Part shown: positions 41,301 to 59,031 of the stretch, one piece after another
How the letters are laid out: each line of letters opens with the position of its first letter
How positions within the stretch are numbered: the stretch's first letter is position 1
NCBI GenBank assembly: GCA_037975125.1
Contig: CM075854.1
Location: forward strand, 61,167,926 to 61,231,925
Length of the DNA: 64,000 bases
Direction of reading: 5' to 3'
Source: Latrodectus hesperus
Lineage: Eukaryota; Arthropoda; Arachnida; Araneae; Theridiidae
Notes under the pieces: model-generated
The model's database searches: none
Told to the model about the DNA's origin: nothing
Seen by the model: the letters and a program-made list of their open reading frames with translations, nothing else
Translations under genes and position numbers: made by a program

Positions 41301-41860
41301 ATCTTCCTCTGCTGGTTTATCAGAAATCTCACAACAGTTAATTATGTTTTATTATTTTGTTCCCCTATTTCGAGTTATTATATGTATATTTTTTATTATT
41401 ATGTAAAATTAAATCACCTAAATCATATATTATCTTATAAATTTTAAATTTATTTTCTTTTTAAAATTATTTTTTCTTCTATTCTTTATTATTTTCCAAA
41501 AATATAATATTTTCATATAATATCTAGAAAATATTATTTTATTTATAAAAATTCTCATCATATATGAACCAGTATTTCATATAATATTCTTTATAATTAA
41601 AAATGTTCATGAATGAAATTTTTCTGCAAGGCTTGTGCTTCATTTAATAAATATAATACCAAAGGTAAACATTTTTTTCTGTTTGAATTTAAATTTTTGT
41701 TTGTGTAAAAAATACGCATCAACTTTGTGTGCAATGTTAATTCATATTTACAAATTATATTTATTCAAGTTTAATTAAATCCCGATTAATATTTAATCTC
41801 TTTTCAATAATTAATTAAAAGCTATAACAAAAAAGAAAAAAAACATTGCTTAGGTAAATA
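35308..41860. other. 6.5 kb AT-rich stretch with no recognised feature
   Basis: A less AT-rich part at about 35450-35640 (TGTTATGTGAGGTACTTCTG, CTGCAGAGGTGTGAAG) could not be assigned. The 80- and 83-codon frames at 38676-38918 (minus) and 40623-40874 (plus) have no motifs. Confidence 0.5.
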
Positions 41861-42756
41861 CAGGGTGTCCCAAAATAACCGCATAAATTCTACACAGCTA
41901 GATTCCTCGTTGGGAGTGCATAAAATCTGCCCAAAGAAGCGTTCCTGTATGATCCATAGTTTACGAGAAAAATACGAAAAACAAAGTATGATGTCACTTC
42001 CGGTGCAAGGAAAAACACTTTATTGAACATATCAACAGCAATATATGCACAATGTTCAAAGTCGAGGCAGGCTTGAGCACGCCGTGGAATGGCTGTCTTC
42101 ACAAGTTGCAGCATCGCGGGGTCCACTGGAGTATAAGCAGCGTGTAGACGAGCAGTTAAGTCCGTTGGTGTTGACACTACGTCTCGATACATTAGCTCCT
42201 TGAGATGGCCTCATAGGAAAAAATCCAACGGTGTAAGATCTGGCGGACATAGAACCGGACCCTCACGTCTGATCCAGCGGCCGTGGTATTACATATCCAG
42301 CCAACCACGTACAGGAGCACAGAAATGCGCCGAAGCTCCATTATGCTGGAACCAAAGACATTTCCATTACATCAGCCTTACATCTAGTACATGTCGTAGT
42401 AGTTACAAATGGAATACCTGGGCACCATACGAAGACTACCGGTAGCTGCAAGATGCAGCCTTTTAAATACCAGTTTAACGACGGCTTAAAGTCATTCCGT
42501 GGCGCGCGCGCATGCATGGCGCAATATGCACGGCAAACGTTTTAAACATTATCGTCTGGAAAGATATGCAAATACTGTTGTTGATATGTTCAATAAAGTG
42601 TTTTTTTCTTGTACCGGAAGTGACATCATACTTTGTTTTTCGTATTTTTCTCGTAAACTATTGATCTCACAATAACGCTTCTTTGGGCAGTTTTTATGTA
42701 CTCCCAACGAGGAATCTAGCTGTGCAGAGTTTATGCGGTAATTTTGTGACACCCTG
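41861..42756 (-). mobile_element. Internally deleted Tc1/mariner-superfamily element, ~190-bp TIRs
   Basis: The ends read CAGGGTGTCCCAAAATAACC on the left and, in complement, CAGGGTGTCACAAAATTACC on the right. The inverted repeats extend to about 42050 and from about 42566, at about 85-90 percent identity. TA flanks both ends (41859-41860 and 42757-42758). The total of 896 bp is too short for a full element, and only the C-terminal half of a minus-strand transposase remains. GC-rich sequence at 42490-42530 (GGCGCGCGCGCATGCATGGC) lies where the N-terminal part would begin. Confidence 0.88.
41890..42420 (-). pseudogene. Transposase C-terminal half, catalytic D lost
   Basis: The minus strand reads FQHNGASAHFCAP (family pattern FQQDGAPAHF), GRWIRREGPV, then CPPDLTPLDFFL, a stop, GHLKELMYRDVV and VKTAIPRRAQACLDF. 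This is the superfamily branch with SPDLTPLDFFLWG, where the third acidic residue is D. Three lesions are visible: the second catalytic D is N (codon at 42339-42341), a stop follows the WLDM segment, and a stop replaces the W of FLWG. Spacing between the two acidic positions is about 38 residues. The frame runs on into the left TIR, which supplies the last tens of codons. The first catalytic residue and the DNA-binding domain are deleted. It is not functional. Confidence 0.82.
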
Positions 42757-42758
42757 TA

Positions 42759-43933
42759 TATTTATATTAATATAAGCTATTAATGGATACATTTATTTCG
42801 TTTTTCACTTACGGTAATCTTAAAATAAAATTTATTTACATTAAAACTCCGTTGAAAATATAATTAAACTAAATAACATTTTAAATGCTTTTACAAATTT
42901 AATTAAGAGGCTTTATTTTTTATAGCTGTAAAATGTGTAAAATGATAATTTATTTCTCCCAACTATTAATGAACTAACCACAGAACCAACATTTTAATTA
43001 CATATTAATTTTAGTTATGGTTTTTTTAACGTATGGATATTTTAAATTTACGTTTCCAAGTATTGAACACGAAAAAGCTTGTAATTTTGTTGAATTTCAT
43101 TTATCCATGTAATTATACACGTGAATAAGCATCAAACGTTTGAAAATGAGTTCTAATTATACGTTGAAGGTAAATCACAATAAACAAGAAATTATCATGA
43201 TGTTTTCGAAGTTGTGTGTATAAAAAAATCAATAAATTAATACAAATTAAATATTTCAGTGTAAGAGAACAATATTTTATATACAGGAAAATAAAACTTT
43301 AAGCACTTCCTTCTCCTTATATAATAAATTGCTCCAACTTGAGTCTACATTTTAAACTTACCATCCAGTTTTGTGAACTGCATTACATTTTACATTCAAT
43401 CTCGTCAAAAAATAAAAATTTTAAATTGGTTAAAAAATGATTATTTAATTGGAAACAATAAAAGTATAATTAGACTAAATGCTATTATTTTATATATTTT
43501 TTTTACTTTTGATCAGATTATATTAATTTTCATTTTGCAACTATATTTGCAAAACAGATATTATTGCATTGTTTTCTTCAATTAAAATTGCCTCTAAACT
43601 AAGCATTTGAAATGCAAAATTTAAAAGAGATTTGAATAAAAAAAGATAAATTCCATATTAATTCTTCATAGCTTTCTTTCTTTCGTTTGATTCGAAACAA
43701 TGGGGGTTGATGGGAAATGTCTGCTGTCATTTTATTTCTTTACCATTCATCCTATCATTCATCCTCACTAACCGCAAGTGAAGGTAATCAATCTTTTAGA
43801 ACTCAGCAACAGTAAAGGTAATGGTGTCACTTACTTCTGGCAAACAGATTTTCCTTCTATTCGCCTGAATGATCTTGGCATATCATTTTATTTGTCAAAC
43901 AATTTTCTCCCTAAAATACTTTCTTTTGTTTAA
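42759..43933. other. AT-rich stretch with no recognised feature
   Basis: A less AT-rich part at 43690-43890 has no open frame and was not assigned. Confidence 0.45.
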
Positions 43934-43955
43934 CTATCTATCTATCTATCTATAT
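43934..43955. repeat. (CTAT)n microsatellite
   Basis: About five CTAT units leading into the TA array. Confidence 0.9.
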
Positions 43956-43961
43956 ACATAA

Positions 43962-45169
<1,208 letters not shown>

Positions 45170-45548
45170 AAATTTAATTACATAAACATTTAAATTTATT
45201 TGATTTCTCAACGGTTATATCTCTAAATTTATGTAAATATATATAATTATGAAAAATGGTGAATTTCTTAACTATATAATATATATATCTTTGCTTTTAT
45301 GTTATTTGTTTTCTAGTTATATTTGGAATTTTTTTTTCGGTTGGTAGTGGTAACTATCAAAACTTATGGTATTCACTAAATGTTGCTTTAAAAATTTGTT
45401 TTCATGATGATTCTTTAAATAACTATACAAAAAATTATGAGAATAAAATAAACTAAAGGGAAGGGTTACTTAACAATTAAAGGGAAATTATCTTATACTC
45501 TCTTAGTGTACATTGTAAGTAAGTTACTGTAAATCCTTCATTTACAAA

Positions 45549-46437
45549 TACTGGTGTAGATTTTGCAGGACCATTCCTTATTAGGTATAGGAATCAAAGA
45601 AAGGGTACACTTCATAAAGTTTATGTTGCTATTTTTATCTGCATGTCCACTAAGGCTATTCACATTGAGATTGTTTGTGACTTAACATCGCAGGCATTTA
45701 TGCAGGCATCGCAGACCTTGTTCTCCGACCATGGAAAAAAATTTGTTGGTGCCCAGTCAGAACTTAAACAATTGCGTAAATTAATAAACCATCCGGATGA
45801 GGTACTAGGTATGTTCTTCACCTCTGAAAAAATTTAAGGACCTTTATCTTTCCTGGAGCTCCAAATTTTGGAGGACTCTGGGAAGCGGGAGTTAAGTCCT
45901 TTCAGCACCATTTATTTTGGGTGCAAGAAATGCCAATTTGAATTACGAAGAATTTCTTACCATAGTTTTGGAAATTGAGAGAATCCTAAATTTAAGATCC
46001 TTGACTCCGATGTCGTCAGATATCAGTGACCTAGAGGCCTTAACGCAAGGTCATTTCTCAAGTGGGCGACCCATAACTATAATTTTTGAGCTAAATACCG
46101 TTGATGTTACCATCAATCGTTTATCAAGGTGGAAAGGAGTTGAAAAACTGACTCAGATCATTTGGATGTGATGGAGGTTGGGATATCTGCATAATTTTCA
46201 AAATCACAATATATAGAAATTTTTAAAAATGAATGTCAACCCAGGTATGTTAGTAGTAGCGAGGGAGCCTAATCTACCCAAATGCAAGTGGCTTCTTGGG
46301 ATAATAGTAGGAGTTTTTCACAGCCCTGATAATTGTGTCAGAGTGGTCAATGTTCGTACTGCTCATGGGATTTTAAAAAGACCCACTACAAAATTGTGCA
46401 TACTTCCTGTAAATACTGATAAGAATTATTGTATTTT
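45549..46437 (+). pseudogene. BEL/Pao-type retrotransposon integrase fragment, broken
   Basis: Segments appear in the order known from the integrase end of BEL/Pao pol polyproteins: GVDFAGPF near 45549, a STKAIHIEIVCDLTSQAF block, an FSDHGKKFVGA block with one catalytic D (usual form SDNGTNFVGA), a PGAPNFGGLWEAGVKS block near 45855-45902, an EEFLTIVLEIERILNLR and DLEALTQGHF block (45917-46171), and a C-terminal KWLLGIIVGVF to RPTTKLCILP block (46229-46450). Integrase would insert element cDNA into chromosomes. Phases change at least three times, about 20 residues are missing before the FSDHG block, and the lysine between D and F replaces a usual residue. No protease, reverse transcriptase or LTR was found beside it. 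It is a dead fragment. Confidence 0.82.
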
Positions 46438-46705
46438 CATAGCATTGTAGTCCTTGGAATATTTTTTATCATTATTGTTTTATTGTTTAATTGCATTAAT
46501 ATAATTGTTTTTGCCATTCAGAACTTGGGACCTGCGTGTTAATTATGAATATCTCATCATCATTTTTCTGTTTAAAAATTAATAATTGAAACAATACGTT
46601 ATTATGATGAGCTACATTAAGTGATTAAGATTTTCTAAATTAGTAATTTTTCGAGTTATTTTTAACATCATATTGTGGTTAATGTATTCTTTCATATTTT
46701 CGGCA

Positions 46706-46927
46706 GGGCGCTCCATGGTTGAGTGGTCAAAGTATCACTCCACTAATCGCTTGAGAGCGTAGGAGTGTGGGTTCGATTCCCACCGTGGCCCTGGGTGTTT
46801 TCTTCGTTATCTTCTGTGGTTGTACATCTGTCATTGTGCTATTTGTCCTATTATCGACGAAGACTTACAAGCGGATCTCAAGAATCAAGCATACAAGTCT
46901 GAATATATGTAATAAATAAATAAATAA
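46706..46927 (+). repeat. tRNA-derived SINE with (AAAT)n tail and target duplication
   Basis: Box A ATGGTTGAGTGG and box B GGGTTCGATTCCC are well kept. CACTAATCG in the anticodon position and an extra stem before the T arm suggest a tRNA-Ser origin. The head runs to about 46793, then a body with CAAGCGGATCTCAAGAATCA and a tail AATAAATAAATAAAT. It is flanked by 12 bases with one mismatch (ATATTTTCGGCA at 46694-46705, ATATTTTTGGCA at 46928-46939). The acceptor ends do not pair beyond four bases, so it is not a working tRNA gene. It is likely the youngest SINE of this type here. Confidence 0.88.
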
Positions 46928-46939
46928 ATATTTTTGGCA

Positions 46940-48419
46940 AATTTTTCACAATTTATTCTAATAAATTTAACATATTCTAAAATGTAATAAATTATATAAA
47001 TGGAAGTAACCAATTCTAAATAAATTCAAAGAATAGCTATGTCGACACTCACAACTAGTTTAATTTATTTTTATATGATAAAAAGACTTTCATTACAGCA
47101 TTTATAAGACTCAGATTACTAATTTTAGGACACTGATAAGTTTTTTTGTCTCAACACTTCATTCTAACTTTGATTTATATTCTTGAATAAATGTTAGCAT
47201 TTTCATAAATATTTATGATATCTAAGAAAATATATTTACCTTTTAGATAAGTGTACTGTTTAATTAATTCTTCTATCAAATATAAAATGCTTATATATGC
47301 TTTTCATAATCGTCGCAAATCTAAGCTAGAAGGAATTGTAATGAATAAATTGCATCTAAAAATAAAACACACAAAAATATTATCCACCATAATGCTTCAA
47401 CATTCTGATGAATGAGAAAGTAACGATCAGTCTTGATGATCACAGAAATGAAATCATCAATTAGTGAGATCGGTTTTCTTAACGTCATATCATTTATTTA
47501 ATACGATATCATTTTCTTAATGTTCTTCATTATCTTTATTAATGAACATTAAGTTCGTGTGTTGCCAAGTGTTAGTCATTAAATGTAACATTAATATCAG
47601 GAACAATAATAAAAGTTTAAAATATTAATGAGCAATATAACATTAACACCAAGAATTCAATTACATTGTAAATTTGAAACTTGCTGAATAATTATTCAAA
47701 TTGAAACATGTGCCCTGATATGGTAAAAAAAAACGTGTGCAATAAGACGATATGGTCATATTTACATCAAATTCTTCTCAGTATTTTATTCCTAATATAC
47801 TAGTTTTTCTTAGCCTTCCAATGATAATTACAAATATCATATATTGAATGAAAAATTAAAATATTGCGTAGATGAATAACTTCCCAATACCTCAAGTAAA
47901 TGATATATTAATTTTTAAATTTCGAAATCCCTTTAAATCCCAAAACTATTAAAATTCGCAATTCAGGTGATTCTAAAAAATTTAACATTTGAAGTTTGTG
48001 AAGTGTGCGTAAGGATTTGTAACTTTATTCAATATTAAGTCTCATTTTATGCAATTGGAATTTTATTTCAGTTTATGCCATAAGTACTCACTTTGGATTT
48101 TGTATTCATTTTTGATTTTTAATTAAATCGTTTAATAAATTTTATCGTGTTATTCTTAAGACTATAAGAGAATAATATAATTTAGAAAGGAAAGTGCTTA
48201 AAAGCATTGAAGTGGGAATGACATTCGTAATTGAAAATATAATTCTGATTCAATTCTATTCTACAAGAAATTGTGAATAAAATTATGCCAGAAAGAATTT
48301 TTCACTCACCTAATATTGTATAGTGTTATAATGTTTCCTTTTGTATACGATTTAAAGTGACAGAAAATGAATTTCACTAATCAGTGAATATATTTTGCAA
48401 GCAAAGTATACAATGTATT
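46940..48419. other. AT-rich stretch with no recognised feature
   Basis: No supported feature. Confidence 0.45.
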
Positions 48420-48442
48420 ATTTAGGGCAGTCCACAATACCG
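48420..48442 (+). repeat. Direct repeat, left copy
   Basis: ATTTAGGGCAGTCCACAATA CCG matches 48886-48908 at 20 of 23 positions, in the same orientation, 466 bases apart. The SINE at 48533-48800 lies between them. Confidence 0.75.
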
Positions 48443-48532
48443 TTAAAAATTGATAAGAGAGAAATATACTACTAGTATTTAAAATAAATTTAAATCGACA
48501 GAAAGATTGATTCCCAAAACTTATTGTTTTGG

Positions 48533-48800
48533 GCCTCACAGTGTTCTAATGGTAGGACAACGATTTACGAATTTTAACGTCCCGGGTTTACTGGTGAACA
48601 ACGGGAGATGGATGTACGTACGTCTGTCTAAATGAATGCACGTCCTTGTGTTCGCACGTTTGACGGGTTGTTTTATAGGATTCCCCCTTCGTGTTACGTG
48701 AATACAACCTTACGGAAGGAAATGCATGTTGTATATTAAAATGCTTTACAATGACCTTTGGCTGTTAAGTTGTCTCGTACACGATGTCAAAAGCTTTAAT
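48533..48800 (+). repeat. tRNA-derived SINE
   Basis: Box A-like GTTCTAATGGTAGGACAACG and a weak box B (CCCGGGTTTACTGG) are followed by GGGAGATGGATGTACGTACG and a body with GGATTCCCCCTTCGTGTTAC. It begins at the end of a small palindrome (CCCAAAAC at 48513-48520, GTTTTGGG at 48526-48533). The tail is not clear. The composition is much less AT-rich than the surroundings. Confidence 0.65.
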
Positions 48801-48885
48801 TTTTTTCGAGCGTAAAACTGGGCTAATTTGTCATACCATTAATAAGCGAGGGTATTTTGGAATTAAAATGTAACATATATGTGTC

Positions 48886-48908
48886 ATTTAGGGTTATCCA
48901 CAATACCG
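48886..48908 (+). repeat. Direct repeat, right copy
   Basis: ATTTAGGGTTATCCACAATA CCG, see the copy at 48420-48442. Confidence 0.75.
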
Positions 48909-49032
48909 ATATTTTTGAATGAGATTATGCAATCTGTCCCACAGAAAGGCATGAAGTGTGTTTTGGTTCCCAAAATGAACTTTCAACGCAGAAGAGTGTT
49001 TTCCGAACTATTCAGTAACTACTTTCGATATA

Positions 49033-50564
49033 CACTGCTCAAAACAATTAAAGGATATTGTAAGTTTTACATAAAATAAAGATATAAACGAAATTTTTTT
49101 TTACTGAAAATGGAAGAAAAGAATCACAAAGGAAAATTTTTCTGATTTTCAAACTGTGGAGTATGCTAATTTTGAGTTTGACGTCAAAAACGTCACTTCA
49201 GCAGCAGTGAATGAAATTTGACTTTCAACTGAATAAAAGACAATGAATACAAGGATGATCAATATTCAGTGACTGCTTTGTTTCGATGAGTACGATGTCT
49301 CAGTGAAGTCATTTAACCGATTCAGAAGCTTGGAGAATTGTTGGTAGGTTAGTAGGGGGTCAAACTCAAGCCGGAGTAGCGCAAGCCATTGGAGTGTTAC
49401 AAAGTGTGATTTCCAGGATCTGGAACCGTTTTTTGGAGACTGGAAGTGCAGGCCGAAGACCAGGGCAAGGTCGTAAACGGGCAACAACGCTCAATGAAGA
49501 TCGTTATTTAGTGTTAACAGCTCGGAGACACCGAAATATGAACGCTACTCTTCTCCAACAACACCTTCACTCGGCTACTGACACCACAGTTTCAACTCAG
49601 ACTGTCCGAAACTGGCTTCATGGTGTAGGTCTGTATGCTCGCCAACCGATGGTAAGTGTTAAACTAACATCAAGGCATCGTCGCGACCGCAGGGAGTGGG
49701 CAACAGAGCATGTGAACTGGAGGAGAAATGAATGGAGCAATGTTCTTTTTCTGACGAATCCCGTTTTTCTGTTCATCCTGATAATAGGCGTATTTTCATC
49801 TGGAGGGACCGTGGCAGTAGGAATAACCCAGCGTTCGTGCACGAAAGTGTCAGATTTGGCGGTGGGGGAGTGTTGGTGTATGGTGGCATCTCCATTGACG
49901 GGCACACAGACCTCTATATCATTCGAGATGGACCTCTCACTGGTCGCCGATATAGGGATGAGATCTTCAGACCTATTGTAGTCCCTTACGCTGAAGCAAT
50001 CGGAGATGACTTCATTTTAATGGACGATAACTGCAGGCCACATCGTGCTAACCTGGTGGAGGATTTCCTTTTCAAGGAAGGAATCGTACGAATGGAATGG
50101 CCAGCGTGTTCTCCAGACATGAATTCAATAGAGCACGTTTGGGACGCTCTAGAAAGACGAGTTGCTGGTCACCAAACCACCCCCACAAACTCTCCAAGAA
50201 CTGGGAAGAGCTCTTCTGGAAGAGTGGGACAGAATACCCCAACTCGTGATTAATAGCCTCATTGACTCCATGCCTCAAAGGTGCTCAACGTTGATGGCCG
50301 TCCGTGGAAACTATACCCCCTACTGAAAATGACTTCCTTTGAAGGCAACACCTTTTCTTATTCTTTTTTAATCATATGCACAAATTGTGTTTTTTTCCTT
50401 TTGTACACAAAGTCGCAATAAAATGCATTTTTTTCTGCCAAACATGCGTAATTTATTCTCATATAACCTACTACGTCTGTCGACCAAGTATCAATCAGCT
50501 AAAAAGTTTCCCAGCCAAAAGATCCACCTAAAACCGCAATATCCTTTAATTGTTTTGAGCAGTG
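49033..50564 (+). mobile_element. Tc1-type transposon with perfect 28-bp TIRs
   Basis: CACTGCTCAAAACAATTAAA followed by GGATATTG at 49033-49060 is repeated exactly in inverted form at 50537-50564. Both sides have TA (49031-49032 and 50565-50566). Identical ends and an almost continuous transposase make this the youngest DNA transposon in the window. It is 1532 bp, with an AATAAA signal at about 50417. Confidence 0.95.
49295..50326 (+). pseudogene. Tc1 transposase with one stop and two frameshifts
   Basis: The start MSQ at 49295 is followed at once by TGA (49304-49306), then LTDSEAWRIVGRLVGG and the helix-turn-helix GVLQSVISRIWNRFLETG in the same phase. The linker RRPGQGRKRATTLNEDRYLV and TVRNWLHGVGLYAR follow. 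Near 49742-49750 one T appears to be missing from a T run, shifting into the phase with CSFSDESRF, LMDDNCRPHRAN and SPDMNSIEHVWDALERRVAG. A second shift in a C run near 50182 leads to LQELGRALLEEWDRIPQLVI and the end RGNYTPY, stop at 50324-50326. Total length is about 343 residues, normal for the family. The triad is D, D, E with 34 residues between the last two. N-S in DMNSIEH replaces the usual P. A minimal number of lesions separates it from a complete frame, but this copy cannot make an active enzyme. Confidence 0.92.
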
Positions 50565-50566
50565 TA

Positions 50567-56214
<5,648 letters not shown>

Positions 56215-56470
56215 AAGCGCTTCCAAGGCACAGGAGTCAGATATGATCTTCAGATAGGGCAAAGTCGACTCAGCATTTCAGATGTTCAGTAGGTTGATAA
56301 AATTGAGTATCAAGCCTTTTTGAGAAATAAACACTGGGGGTTTCACGCTAGGCTGACCACCTAACCGGGGCATATCCTTCGCACACAAGGACACTCGGTG
56401 AAGAAAACAGATATGAGCACTATAGACCTTAGATCCACGTCGGCTGTCATGACACCGAGTTTATTAGTTT
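56215..56470 (+). repeat. SINE-like repeat with a conserved central domain
   Basis: The core AAAGTCGACTCAGCATTTCA, then GGTTGATAAAATTGAGTATC and AAGCC, resembles the central domain I know from cephalopod tRNA-SINEs (GTCGACT...GGTCGATAAA...GTACCA). It is followed by AAACACTGGGGGTTTCACGC and GGCTGACCACCTAACCGGGG, then CCACGTCGGCTGTCATGACA near the end. No clear tRNA boxes remain at the 5' end. Assignment as a SINE is inference. Confidence 0.6.
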
Positions 56471-59031
56471 AGAAGTTGGCTCAAAATTTATTTCATGTAT
56501 AAAATGAAACAGAAATGCTACGCAGTGATAAATCTAGACACAATTCATCTTTTCTCAACTTAAATAGTTAAAGCATATGGTAGTAATGAATTTGGCTTTC
56601 TGGCATTTGTGTCATTCAATTTTCAAAATACTTTTTTGAGCTGCGTGTGTATTCAGCATCTCAAGTGCCTATAACTTGTACTATATTAAAGTAAATTACT
56701 ATATTAAAGTACTATATATTAAAAGTAAAAATTTTCATTGGCATTAACGTGTGCATTTCTGATAATGAAATTGTTGCTTTACAAAATAGATAAATATCAG
56801 CATAATAAAATGTGTATATTCATTATAATAATTCATAAGAGGAATAATAAATTCATAATTTTTAATCAAGAACACAAAAGTATTCATAGAATCCTATTTT
56901 AAAGCTTATGACTTTTATATTTTAATATTTATATAACAGATTACTCAGCAGCTTAAAAACTGCATATCAGAAAAATAGAGGTCTACTAATGCCATATTAA
57001 TTAGTAGTAATCACTAATTCTTTGGAAATCATTAGAAGAACTTGTTCAAAATTTACTTTTTTTTCGAAATACGACATTTATTAGTTAATTCTAACCGAAA
57101 TACTGAAGTATATGCTTTGTCTACTTTTCATAGGTCTATATAAAAGCTGTTTTTTTAAGATTGAAAACAATAATAATGTTAAACTGTTTATTTAACTCTT
57201 AATTAAAATTAAGTTGATAAAATTTTTAAGAGGCGATCAAAATGGCTTAAAATAATTTTTGAATAAATGTATTCATATTACATATAAGAAAGCCATTATT
57301 TTGTAACTATAAATAGTGGTACAAATAGTAAAATATTTAAAAGAAAAAAAAGAGATTTTTTAAATCCCCAAAAGGAGATAAATTAATTATAAAAGTATTT
57401 TATCAAAAATTTTGTAAAAATGACTCTTTTGATATTCTTTGAAGATCGATTCTTCCCTAACACAAACGTATGCCATTGGCAGAACGGCTAATATTATGAA
57501 CATACCACTGGGTGAGTTATGCTAATGATGGAATGTATTTCTAATTTCTAATGAGATTTTCATGAATGAAATTCCTTTTTAAAGACTTCACGCTGATTAC
57601 ATTAAAATTCATACGAATATCTAAAATAATGCGGAAAATTTGTTGTGGAGAAACTTCCTACAGTGTCCCACTTCATAAGTTTACCACATGCTTTAACAAT
57701 ACTTTGAATTATTTATGTGTTTATTGATTTTGTTTCATATTGTGACCTTGTCAAAGAAAGTAAGTTATTATAAATACTGTTAAGGGCATCTTCAAATAAT
57801 TCATATGAATAGGTCAACCCGTTAATATGTCTTATTTTGCAGACATATTAAAGAAATACTTAACTTATTAATAACCTATTGACAAGAAATATGATGGAAA
57901 TTAAATGTATTTTTCAATTTAAAAAATCAGTCAAATTGGAGTTGTTTATAAAAAATAAAAGAATATACTTGTTGTTTTATCTTAGGAATAAAACAAAAGG
58001 TGTGTAATTGTTAAAAGTTAACCATACATCCTACGTTATTAATAAGAGACTATTGTAGACTATTGTTAAAACCCAATTATTGGTTTTTATATAAGGTAAC
58101 TATATTACTATAAATGAATTTGACATCAAATAAAAACATATAGATTTCACACATTAGCGGTATTTGCATGCTTACACACATGTATCCATATATCACCTAA
58201 CACAATATATTTTATTTTTATATCAAACTTTTAATGCAATTATTCATTGGTTTGTCTATGGTGCATTAGATCGTAATTTTCTGAACCTGCTTAAAAAATC
58301 TTAGTCATGACAAAGAAAGCATTCATTAATAATCATGACTTGCTGTGAAACTGACAACCAGTCCAACTGTGGCTGAGTTTCAGTGATCGTTATTCTTCGC
58401 ATTAAAAATCTATGAATTCGTATTCAGCAATGTTAAAGAGTAAGAGATTGGAGAAGAAAATTAAATTTATATTTGTTATTTCTTATATACAATACAGAAC
58501 AAACTACAAATTTCAGTATAATTAAATGATTGATGTGAACTTTCAACGGGAAAGAATAATGTCTCAATTTATTAAAAAAATCATTTTAATATTTCGTTTT
58601 TGTATTCTAATTAGTTCTTTTCAAATAAAATGCATATTATAATAGATAGGAATTAGTAATTTTAAATACAAAGGATTGCGCTTTCAAAATTTATTATTTT
58701 GTGACTTTCATTAATATTTGAAATGTCTTTTTAATATGCGAGAGAAATATTTATTTAAAAAATAAGCAAGCGTTTCTCAGAAAAGTCACTTTTGAATTTT
58801 TAAATAATAAAAATATTCTAAATCGAATATATTACTTTGTAAAAAATAAAGAATTGAATTTATTTGTATTTTGTCTGAAATAAAAGAAACTTAAACTGAC
58901 TTCTTATGCAAATAGTCGTTTCTCTGTAGTGGTGAATATTTTTAGTGTTGTAATAATTTTAGTGAGCCTTTTGTTTGAGTTATTCATAAAAAAGACATAT
59001 AACTGACTTAAAAACAATGGTCTGAGATATA
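56471..59031. other. AT-rich stretch with no recognised feature
   Basis: A short tandem array of ACTATATTAAAGTA lies at 56690-56725. A less AT-rich part near 58310-58400 was not assigned. Confidence 0.45.

Noticed and set aside
42200..42445. 81-codon plus-strand frame
   Set aside because: Antisense to the readable minus-strand transposase remnant of the long-TIR element.
46706..46793. Possible tRNA-Ser gene
   Set aside because: Box A, box B and T arm are good, but the acceptor arms do not pair beyond four bases, and a SINE body, AAAT tail and target duplication follow.
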